64,000 bases of DNA, from the NCBI GenBank assembly GCA_031763025.1, contig JASSKH010000035.1:3136320-3200319 (forward strand), written 5' to 3'. Position numbers and translations under genes: made by a program. The notes under the pieces were generated by a model. The model was not told where the DNA came from, did no database searches, and saw nothing but the letters and a program-made list of their open reading frames with translations. Source of the stretch: Macrocystis pyrifera (Eukaryota; Sar; Phaeophyceae; Laminariales; Laminariaceae). Within the stretch, counting starts at the first letter, position 1. Each line of letters opens with the position of its first letter. Positions 38,801-47,949 of this stretch are shown here, in pieces.

Positions 38801-41800
38801 CATCCGTATATACGAGAACATTTGTTTTGTTTCGCCCCAATTTGTTCAATATTACTAAACCAAAGGAGGTTGCTAGTTTAGGCGGCTGCCCAAAATAGAT
38901 CATGCCTTTTATGGAATGCCGTACTTATCGGCTAGGTGAAACCAGAGATCCTGCGTAGGAGGTACAAAAGATGTGAAGCTGGATCTCCACCCAGTCCGAC
39001 CGAAAAAGTCCAAAAATCGTTTTTAACGCCTTCCACCAGCGAACACAGTTGATGACAGTCAGGCTTGTCTTAATACCAAATGCTCACCAGCGTGAATTCC
39101 TAGCGAGGCTGAGGCATGCCCTATCTTTACTCGTAGCGATGAATTCTTCCAGTAAATAGCTGCTAACTAGAGTGTGACCCACAGGGGGCCGGAACAAAAA
39201 ACCTATCGGTATGACCCAATGTTTACCTTGCTCCGCCTCCAAGCCCTCTTCGACTACACGCTAACGCACAGTTTCAAACCTGCCGACGGCACGCTCTCAA
39301 GGGTGGCTAACGAAGTCATCCACCCCTAGACATGGTTCAGCGCGTCCTATTCGAAAGACATTTTCGCGAACCCTTGCGCTGTACTGCGAAACTAGCTATT
39401 AATTGCAGCAGACGCAAATGATGTATAATAAACACACCGGATAGATTACTAACCCCCACTGCATGACCTAGATATCCGAGGCCGGACATATTCCTCATCC
39501 GTATGATCTAGCTCATCTTTCACGGCGGGAGCGGCATGATCTGCATGATCTTGCACATGTTTCCTGAGTAAGAAACGAACTTCAGTGTACATACAGATCC
39601 CGCACAACATATCATAACGGCAGATACATGATATAACTTATCTAGATGATCTGTAGATGATCTGTCTCATGTGTGAGATACGACAACCAACAAGGCGGCT
39701 AGCGAATCGAGGCAGCGTTATGCGAGCGAGAGCATCCGCAACCACCAGGTACGATCACAGAAATCGCCTTCTTAAGGTATAAACCCTGCGAGGCTTTCGC
39801 TTTGGCGGGTCGCGCTAAAAACCGCAAAACTAAAAACGAAAAAACACAACGGCTTGACGATTGGCGGAGTCAGCTGTGACCACAGTGGTTGGTACTCGCG
39901 GAAACTCTTCCGCGCCTTTGCTGCCTAATCCTTTTAGTACCACAGTCCCGTTTTGGGGATAAACTACTGACAGTTTAAGAGGTATAACCAAAACGAGACT
40001 GCATCACTAAAATAGTCTAGCCCTCTAGAACTGCAAAACTTACCCTACTCCAATTTCACGCGTTTTGTACTCGTGGCGGGGGTTCAATGATAAAGGTGCT
40101 CAGCGCCGTCTCACCGTCGCCCTTCACGACGTATACTCTGCAGCCGGGGCACTGGTAGACGTCTTCGTGCCCACGTTGCGTCTCGTATTGCTCGCAGGTC
40201 ATCGAGGGATGACCGTCCTTGACGCGACATCTGAAAGTTGCGAAAACAAGGCTGGGTTTTGGGGTTGGAGGCCCTCAATGCGACAGGTGCTACGAGATCG
40301 TTCGGTCAAGCCCTGAGAGGCTCTGCGTAAGGGAGAGGGGCCAACGGATGCCCTCAACAGCTATGATACCCTCAGTTAGCACCCTAGATGCCATCCTCAG
40401 GGTGTTTGTTTGGACTATCCGCTTCCCACCACGAACAACGCCCAAATCTTTCTACTATACCCAAACACACCAAGGCGACTGTCTTGAAATGTGTACCAGG
40501 TATGCCTGTAGGTAACCCTAAGCCTGCATCCTAGGAGCAAGCAAGCAAGCGGGCATGGTGCGTGCATTCGTTTCCCCAGCGCAAGGTGGCACTCGACCAA
40601 TCGGGGCCGCGTAAAGATAAATCAAACCGTACTTTGGTCAGGTCGACCAAGAGCAAATGTATCGAAAAAAAAACCGCATGTGAGCGCCTCGTATCGTGCG
40701 TGGACGCAGGACGTGACATAACCACGATATGCCGATGGTGCGATCCAGAGCGGAGGCATTCCTCACCGGAAGCAATGCAAGTAGTTGCAGCACACGGTGT
40801 GCACCATGGGGTGGAAGCGAAGAAAGCGAATGTGGAGGCTGGCCCTTCGCTCGTTGTCTGGTATCCCGCCATGGCATGGCATTCGGGGAGAAACGCATGG
40901 AGGGAAAGCGGACGACGGTGGATGAGGTCAGATCAGCCAATGCTCAAGTCACTTGCATATTAAGCAACACCTACTGCAAGCATGTGACACTCTTGCTGCA
41001 TGATCACTCTACTGGTATCGAGAGGTATACAAGGAAGGGTTGTAAAGGAACAGGTCTCGCTATTGCTAGGAACTCTACCGATAGCAACAAGATTTTTGTA
41101 CCTGTCGTCAACTTGTTTGCGTTGGTGGTAGTGGGCAGCATCTCTTTGTTTTTGGTAGTGGTGGATGGTGACCTTCTTTTATCGCGGTCGGTCGGGTGTT
41201 ACAGCGATTTCGGAAGCTGTCCCAATTTTTCAGATGCGGTCAAAATTAGAAACTCGCACAATAAATATTGCATTTCGAGAGGGGCGAAGGGATGAAATCA
41301 CACCTGATATATCAACAGTCGAGAGACACGATACATAAACCAGTAAGAGGGGTGAAGAAATAGAGCACAAACCGGGCGCCTGAAGTGTTGCTATCTGCCA
41401 ATTGCAGTGACGGCATACATGGTGAAAGCCAAAAGTGCGTGTCTAACCCAAACGAAAAAAAAACACTTTCGTTTACGTAGCCAGCCCCGACGACCACCAC
41501 TCACCCTCCACGCAGCGCAGTACGTCCACCATGCGCGAGTGCCGGTCATTTGCTAGAGTCTCCCCGAAGGCCAGCGAGAGAATCGCCTCTACCTCATCGT
41601 AAAGCTTGACCACATCCACGTCCTCTCCGAAGATGTAACGCTCGAATGCCAAGCGGAACGACGCAATTCGAGCGTTACTGGAACCGTCGCCCTTTGCGTC
41701 GTTCGGGTCTTCGACCTCTTCGTCGGCTGCCTCGCAGTTGCCATCGAGGTTCGCGGCGATGTCGGCCATCAAATGTTCGAGCGCCAAGCTTTAGAGCACG

Positions 41801-43775
41801 TGTTTTGCGGTATTATCCAGGGCGGTGAGGGGAGGGGGGCGAGGGGTTAGGTTGCTGCTTGTGCGTGCGTTCTAACTGTAATGCTCCTTCTTTGGAGGTA
41901 CGACGGCAGTGACATGGCGGCAACTCAGTCGCGAGCACCGCGGCGAACGAAAAGCCAAGAACGCTTGGGCATCTTGTCCCTCCTACAGCAAAGCACCAAG
42001 CCGCCGTTCGTCGGAGTCACTTTCGAACCACCTCCTATGCCGCAAGCGACACGAGGATTGCTGCTGTTGCAAAACTTTTGGAGGTTTGCTGTGTGCCCAT
42101 TCACGACGAGACCAGATGTAACAGAGTTGACGGAGCAAAGTCGGATGGAAACTAACCTGTACGAGTGGTCGGCTGGCGGGACGACCATGGCGCTCCCGCG
42201 GAGGTGGCAGCTATCGCACTGTAGTGGCCCATTGGTTGACGAAGCAAACACCGGTGGACACGGTCGGAGTGGCGACGGGAAACGGGTGAAGCAGTCGCGA
42301 TCGGTTCTCGGGGATAAATGTATCATGTAGTCCCCTAGGGCGCGGCTCTCGGCCAAAACATGCAGAGCCTTGGCGCGCTGTGCTTTCTATTGCATGGCTT
42401 CTCCATGACGAGAGGCAGGCCCATGAACGAGATGACACACAATTGTCCCGGCACTAGTGACTAGATATTTGATGTTCGCCTGGTTGTCTTACCTGGAGCG
42501 AGAGCAGGGTTGCCGCCCGCTGTTTGAACTTTTCGAAGACGGTAGGGTCTACTAGTGGTCCCCATGCCCACTGGCACACCACGCGGGGGCAGCACATGCA
42601 CCGCATGCGTGGGCAGGCACCATCGAAGCCCGCCATGACGATACCCTGCGTGTGTAATCAGGCCCAGCCGAGTTTCAAAGCAGAAGCACAATGGCGGGGC
42701 ACATCAGGGTCAAGTACGATTTTGTCTGCTGTGTTCCAATTCTATTTATACCTGGTACATACTATTGGTTCATGCCTGGTATGTGACACGAGGTGTTTCT
42801 GCCCCAAAGTTGACTCCAAACTTGCGATCGACTTTCTGTTCAACAAGCTTCTTCTCGAACACTACCAGTTACAACTTTTGCTCTACATCGAAGCTATCTT
42901 GAGTAACTTAGCGTAGAGACTCGTAGGTGCCATAAAGTTGCGTATTCACAAGAAGAGCGTATTTCGCCAGGCAGAAAGCAGGCATTCAAATTACAAATTA
43001 CCCTCCCGAAAGCCCAAGGCTGACGTATCGGTCCTCGTGTATGAAACTAACCATTGGGCGAGTCTACTGTACATAGGTCGGTGGCGCTGAGTCGCAATCG
43101 AGCAGTGGCGGCAGAACATAGAGTGTCAGAGTCACGACAGTTGGTTAGAGGGCACAACTACGTCGTACAGTAACATAGGATAATAGCTCTTGGACTACAC
43201 TACGTACTCAGCTTCGTTTTATATCCTGGTAACGAATAACCGCTCAATGGTGAATAACCGCTCGATTGTAGGGGACTTACCTCGAAATATGTCTTGAGAC
43301 AGGAGACACAGGCACTAACGGTGCAGCCCGTCTCTCCGCCACCATCGTCAGCCGCTGCTGCCGACGCCGCGGCAACAGCAGTGGATTCTCGATGAAGCCA
43401 AGCGGCCCCAACCATCTCCTCAGAGTCCGCGAGGCACACCACGCAAGTGCCGGGAGTGGTCGTCGGCACGCTGCCTCTTGCGGCAGGTTCTTGCGCGGCG
43501 CTAGCGGTGTTGCTGGCACTAGTGGCACTAGCAGGCGTTTCGCAAGGTGGCAGCGCTAGGGCGGGTGTCGTCGGTATTGTGTCGACAACTCCACGGCAAA
43601 CCCGACGTTCAGTCGGCACCACCTGCGATCGGCCGTTAAGTCGGGGGGCGGGGGGAGTTACACCATTTCTCAGCTTCGCATGATGAGTCTTCATGTCTTG
43701 ATATTCCTCGGCCGGACTGAGAGCGTCGTTCCATACTTCCCAGGTACGTGGCATATAACCGTCCAATCTGTTCAT
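32813..43775 (-). CDS. RBR-type E3 ubiquitin ligase-like protein, left-arm copy
   Basis: A long split gene whose exons join by phase: 43775-43281, 42645-42493, 42377-42157, 41788-41505, 40857-40767, 40230-40115, 38712-38598 (3' end uncertain), 38204-38064, 37845-37806, 37406-37129, 36880-36746, 36527-36417, 36315-35812, 35256-34427 and 32968-32813, roughly 1,200 residues. The N-terminal part has a RING1-like segment (CVVCLADSEE ... SACVSCLKTYFE, then CPRMRCMCCP). Exons 5-7 give an IBR end (VCCNYLHCFRCRVK, HPSMTCEQYE) and RING2 (YQCPGCRVYVVKGDGCNTIT, CVCGKEFCWDAL) with the catalytic-type Cys in GDGC. RBR ligases receive ubiquitin on that Cys before transfer to substrate. The C-terminal part is repeat-like, with LYGEEN/FYGNES motifs. 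Start ATG is the first in frame after an upstream stop; upstream exons are possible. In one of two possible frames of exon 36315-35812 there is a TAG near 36,030. Confidence 0.75.
33661..33697. repeat. Single end of hairpin family (GTACCACTCTG)
   Basis: AACGGTCCTTATATTTCCGC followed by TCAGAGTGGTACAG matches one arm of the hairpin at 28,328-28,411. The opposite arm is missing here. The mirror copy is at 61,262-61,301. Confidence 0.65.
33764..34025. repeat. AGATCAT-rich element, family G, copy in RBR intron
   Basis: The segment is rich in AGATCAT/ATGATCT and GCATGATCTAGCTCATG. It starts and ends with inverted AGATGATCTA-type ends. Related segments occur at 35,240-35,480 and 39,460-39,675, and all three are mirrored in the right arm (about 60,950-61,215, 59,350-59,580 and 55,145-55,385). 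It is a likely short non-autonomous transposon family residing in introns of the RBR gene. Confidence 0.7.
35240..35480. repeat. AGATCAT-rich element, family G, second copy
   Basis: Shares GTGCAGGATCTGTATTGTAC-type and GAAACATGAGCTAGAT-type blocks with 33,764-34,025 and 39,460-39,675. It abuts the acceptor side of the large RBR exon (35,256), so part of the exon border may derive from the element. Confidence 0.6.
39460..39675. repeat. AGATCAT-rich element, family G, third copy
   Basis: Contains GTATGATCTAGCTCATCTTT, GCATGATCTGCATGATCTTG and TAGATGATCTGTAGATGATC in the same order as the related copies. Lies in the RBR intron between exons ending 40115 and starting 38712. Confidence 0.7.
39931..40014. 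mobile_element. Short hairpin element, family C, in RBR intron
   Basis: CTTTTAGTACCACAGTCCCG + TTTTGGGGATAAACTAC on the left and a degraded inverse (ACCAAAACGAGACTGCATCA + CTAAAA) on the right match the hairpin at 15,524-15,608. The mirror copy in the right arm is about 54,812-54,895. Confidence 0.65.
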
Positions 43776-44867
43776 GCTCGGATCTCTAAATGTGCAGGGG
43801 GTACCCGTACTTGCTGCTGCTGGCGATGCGCTCTGTATGCCCGTCGTCGGAGTTCGGGTGTCAGAGCTTTTTTCGAGGGCGAAGATTTTGTGGCAAACGG
43901 CACAAAATCGGTGACCAAGGCGATAAAACACATCGATCGCTCCAGCAGAGTGATAGATGGTCACGTCACGTTAAACCTCTGTCCCAACTTCTTCCGAATG
44001 TCATCGAGCGTATGATACTGGTACCTGGTTCCACGTATGTGTATGGTATGTTTCTGACTTGGAATGGTCCGTATCAATCGCAACAGCGGGTGGGCATGAA
44101 TGCCACGATTAAATACATGCCGGTACTACAGTTAGTGGTATTCAGGTGTGTCGATTTATTGAAGCATGTACTGTAATCATCTCTTATGATATGATGCAGT
44201 AGTCCTCAAGTGGCACAGATCCCTAGTTGGAGTCGCAGTCTGACCTTTATCGTTGGGACACTACGCCCCCGAGACGCAATCGTATGGCTATTTGTTGCTT
44301 GACCATTTACGACGCGGTGAGCATCATTAACAGCCAACATTCGATGAGAGTCGATTACTTTTACGAAAAAGCGACTGAAGCACTGACATGTTGACACCCA
44401 TGGCGTGATTTAAGCCTAGGCGCGTTCTGTAGCCCAGCAGGGTGGGCTTAAGAAGCCGAGATCTGCATTTTTTTTTCAACTGCTGTACGGACATATAAAG
44501 AGCAGCAAGGAAAGCGATGTAGTATGACAGAACACGGGCTGAAACATGGGAAGTACAATAATAGAAAAATGAACCGAAAACTCTGGGATTGACGCATGCG
44601 TGACGTGTGTAAGCTATTGGCAGCACCGTTCACGTTGATGCGCACACGCAGCTAAAGTAAGTAGGCATCGGTGTCGTCAATGTTTGTTGTGCCTACTGTA
44701 CCATACCTGGTACATATTTATGTGTGTACGTGCTGATGTAGTACCTGGTACGTACCAAGTACGAAATACACTGGCGCCGGTTGAAGTCCCCGTCAGCAGG
44801 CAGGCGCATACATCATGACCGCTCATGCGGCATATCATATATTCCGGGCGACCATACATACCTGGTA

Positions 44868-44969
44868 GTAAATAGGACCTACGGTACAGACAAAAACCTA
44901 CCATGTATATATTCATCTATTTTCACCAACAATATTGGGTCCTACTTACTATGGTCCCCCGTAATAGTA
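44868..44969. mobile_element. Miniature inverted-repeat element, family A copy 3, truncated
   Basis: The interior (TTTTCACCAACAATATTGGG) and the right end (ACTATGGTCCCCCGTAATAG) match the element at 6943-7052. The left terminal repeat with its GGGGG block is absent and replaced by ATACCTGGTAG, so homology breaks at a TACCTGGTA motif. Confidence 0.8.
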
Positions 44970-45101
44970 GTTTAGTGTACGCATGGGTATGTGCTCCATG
45001 GATCTGCAGCTAGCGTTGCAAATGCAGCGATTCGCCTACCGTTGTACCAGGTATGACACGGATACGTACTTGGTTTTCGCTCGGAAACCAGCGAGTGTAC
45101 A

Positions 45102-45173
45102 CTAGACATTTTTCCCCCTTTGCTCAATAAGGTCTGCGCACGTACTACTGTAACTCTTCCTCACCTCCACTGC

Positions 45174-45212
<39 letters not shown>

Positions 45213-45737
45213 AACCGCCAGATCTGCCGGAGGAGAAGAAGTTTCGTTCGCCGAAACAGCTTCAAATTCCTCAACTTCTTCTTCTTCTACCCCTTCGGAG
45301 GCAATAACCGTCTCCAGCGCCACTCCTTCACAGAACGACGCTCGAACCGCTACTTCATGTGGTATCATCGCCGAGTCCGACAAGACAGCAGTTTGAGAGT
45401 CATCGCATTGAGGCGTGATGCCGGAGATATGCGGTGCCATCGGCGAGTGAACTACCGGCCACACAATGTCCACGACTGGGGCATCCAGGAGACCAGCGTT
45501 GTCGACCAGTGCTGTTGTTGTTGTCACCGTTCTGGTCGCTGACGTGTTGTTGTTGTTGCTGGAGCTGCACGTAGTATTGATAGCAGCAGCAGCCACCAGG
45601 ATGTTCGCCGATTGGAGGATTTGATGAGATGATCCGCCAGCGGGCGAGGTATTAATAATATTAATAGTAGTGTTATCAATAGTAGCAGTACGTCGACGGC
45701 GGGCGGTAGGCTCGCTGTAAGAGCGTCGAAGGAGCAT
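45102..45737 (-). CDS. Alanine- and glutamate-rich ORF, copy a, unknown
   Basis: A single open frame of 211 codons from ATG at 45737. It begins MLLRRSYSEPTARRRR, has a Thr/Asn/Ser-rich middle, a conserved block (PQCDDSQTAVLSDSAMI), an acidic stretch (EGVEEEEVEEFE) and a pure alanine run encoded by a GCA repeat (CTG/CAG microsatellite, about 45,174-45,213), then a basic tail. No signal peptide, membrane segment or known domain is visible. A head-to-head relative lies at 46,611-47,198. Retention of an open frame in both copies despite indels argues for coding, but low complexity weakens that. It may be an exon of a larger gene or an element-derived ORF. Confidence 0.45.
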
Positions 45738-46329
45738 CGTACCCCTAAAAAAGGTTGCAAGAGGACCCAGTTCCCCACTAGGTTAGGAGCGTACCGTAGT
45801 TGCGTAGTTTTGGCTAACCGGCGGCTGAATCAATGATGATGTTGTGGTGGTGGCTATTAATAGTTCGATGGGTGCGGGGAGAGCGGGAGCATGCTGTGCG
45901 ACGAATTCAGCGCGACTGCTGTCGGCATGGAGAATCGGAATGGGGAACGTTCTCACGGGCCAGGAGCCAAGAGCACCCGTTCCGCCATTCGAAATACCCC
46001 AGACGGTTTGAAAATCCGGCTCTTCACCTGGATCTACGTGAAATGTTTTTTTTAACATGAGATTAAATAATTATGTCGTACTGGAAATAGAGAGAATTAT
46101 TTATTTTCCGTCTTCGGGCACACGAAAGCAGTACGTATACGTGCCACTCTGGATACCTGCTATATACCTGGTAATATTTATTTTCCGGATTCGGGGAGAA
46201 CAAATGGATATAGACGAGTAGACGAGACGTAGTGTGTAGTACGCAGCACGCAAAGTTGAGTACACAGTAGTAGTATCGAACTTGAGAGGTGTGACGTATT
46301 TCATGATAATTTTATAAAAAATAATTTTG

Positions 46330-47650
46330 TACCTGGATTCTTGGCCAGGACACGACAACTGGCGCCCCTGGCTCCTGGCCCGTGAGAACCGTTCCCCATT
46401 CTGTATGCTGACAGTCCCGCCGGATTGCTCGCTCGCATGCTCCCGCCCCCCACACTGCACAACGATACGTATCCTCGAACCAGCTAACACGGCTACATAA
46501 ACAGCCGCCGGCGCAAAATCTAACCAAAACTATCGCAACTACAGCAGTACGGCACACTCCTAAAACCTGGTGGGAGCTGGGTCCTCTTGCGACTTGTAAC
46601 CTCTAGCAGTACGATGGTTCTTCGACGTTGTTACAACGAGCCTACCGCCCCAGTCGTGGATATTGTGGGGCCGGTAGTTCACTCGCCGATGGAACCGCAT
46701 AGCTCCGGTATCACGCCTCAGTGCGCTGACTCTCAAACTGCTGTCTTGTCGGACTCGGCGATGATACAACAAGAAGTAGCGGTTCGGGCGTCGTTCTGTG
46801 AAGGAGTGGCGCAGGAGACGATTGCTGCCTCCGAAGGGGTAGAAGAAGAAGAAGTTGAGGAATTCGAACCTGTTTCGGCGAACGAAACTTCTCCTCCGGC
46901 AGATCTGGTGGTTGCAGCAGCCACAGCAGCAGCCACAGCAGCAGCAGCAGCAGCAACAGTAGCAGCAGTGGAGGTGAGGAAGAGTTGCAGTATGTGTGCA
47001 GACATTATTGAGCAAAAGGGGGGGGGGAAATGTCTGTACACTCGCTGGTTTCCGAGCGAAAGCCGAAAACGTATCCGTATAATACAACAGTTACTAGCAG
47101 TAGTAATAGGTGAATCGCTGCATGTATGTGCAACGCCACAAGTAGTAGCAGACACAGGCAGTGCACATATCCATACACTGACGAACTACGCCGCATGAGC
47201 GGTCATGATGTATGCGCCAGCCTGCTGACGTGGACTTCAACCGGCGCCAGTGAATTTCGCACCTGGTACGTACTACAGCAGCGTGTACACGCGTAAATAT
47301 ATACCAGGTATGGTACAGCAGTAGGCACAACATCTTTTTTTTTTTTTTTTTTTTAATCCTCCGGCGGATTGGTAAAAATAAAGCTTAAGCTCACCACACT
47401 TCGTACATGGACAACAATACCCGATGATGCTTTTACCCTTACCTAATGCTGTGTACTTAACCTATGTGTGTGCGCAGTTTTAATTCGGTGATTGTGCGTG
47501 TTGAGCATCAACTTGAACGGTGCTGCGAATAGCTTACACACGTCACGCATGTGTCATTGCCAACGTTTTCGTTTTTTTTTTTCCTTTGTATTTCTATGTT
47601 TCAGCCCGTACTTTCGCTGTCCTTCCTGCTATTTTTTTTCATAAAATTTG
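46330..47650. repeat. Right arm of nested inverted repeat in spacer
   Basis: Inverse partner of 44,463-46,060. It has lost about 0.2 kb relative to its partner in the ORF region and carries independent poly-T runs (47,334-47,354 and 47,571-47,582). The right end fades near 47,650, shortly before the motif array. Confidence 0.85.
46611..47198 (+). CDS. Alanine- and glutamate-rich ORF, copy b, unknown
   Basis: An open frame of about 195 codons from ATG at 46611 (MVLRRCYNEPTAPVV...). Relative to copy a it lacks a block of about 75 codons after EPTA, in frame, and its alanine tract is interrupted by Thr and Val. The conserved block PQCADSQTAVLSDSAMI and the EEEEVEEFE stretch are kept. The C-terminus differs because a G-run near 47,020 and read-through extend the frame past the equivalent of the copy a stop. 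The two copies diverge from a common centre near 46.15 kb. Function unknown. Confidence 0.4.
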   Translation, partial: TMVLRRCYNEPTAPVVDIVGPVVHSPMEPHSSGITPQCADSQTAVLSDSAMIQQEVAVRASFCEGVAQETIAASEGVEEEEVEEFEPVSANETSPPADLVVAAATAAATAAAAAATVAAVEVRKSCSMCADIIEQKGGGKCLYTRWFPSESRKRIRIIQQLLAVVIGESLHVCATPQVVADTGSAHIHTLTNYAA

Positions 47651-47949
47651 TTTGTACAGTACTGCTGTTGTAGTTGAAAAACATCTGTAGATCCCGGTTT
47701 CTTCAACGCCCCTCGCCCCCTCTATGTTATATACAGTACCTGGTATATATATGGGTTGGGTTGGCGTCGATTGGCGACGACGCTGTAAAACACGCATCTC
47801 AGTGCGTGACCTAGACAGCCAGGGTACCGTTTTTTTTTTTTTTTTTTGGCGGTTACCACGGCTGGCGGTCGAGTTACTACTGTCGATCATGTTCACACCT
47901 CGGATAACGCCACACTCAAATAACGCTAATCTACGATATGGGGCCTAAC

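Larger units (their letters stand above)
31000..44440. repeat. Left arm of large inverted duplication
   Basis: This arm is the reverse complement of about 50,381-64,000. Paired landmarks: 31,000-31,011 with 63,989-64,000; RBR exons throughout; and 44,401-44,415 with 50,403-50,417. Homology on the inner side ends near 44,440, where AGCCCAGCAG pairs with CTGGGCT near 50,385. Because the right arm leaves the window at 64,000, the outer end of the duplication cannot be placed, and the left arm may extend below 31,000. Divergence is patchy: some exons are identical, others differ by substitutions and small indels. Confidence 0.97.
44463..46060. repeat. Left arm of nested inverted repeat in spacer
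   Basis: This segment pairs in inverse orientation with about 46,330-47,650. Matching landmarks: AGCTATTGGCAGCACCGTTC (44,612) with its near-complement near 47,512; GGCGCCGGTTGAAGTC (44,773) with GACTTCAACCGGCGCC (47,232); and the alanine-rich ORF on both sides. Its centre is near 46,050-46,200, offset from the centre of the larger inversion, so it is a separate event. Arms are clearly more diverged than those of the outer inversion. Confidence 0.85.

Noticed and set aside
39232-39329. Plus-strand peptide LLRLQALFDYTLTHSFKP as an exon or transposon fragment
   Set aside because: It is short, lies in an RBR intron, has no usable splice sites in either direction and no recognised family, although it is kept in both arms.
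40729-41295. Plus-strand frame of 188 codons, mirrored at 54,093-53,527
   Set aside because: It is open in both arms, but it is antisense to the IBR exon 40857-40767, whose phases and zinc-binding motif fit the RBR gene on the other strand.
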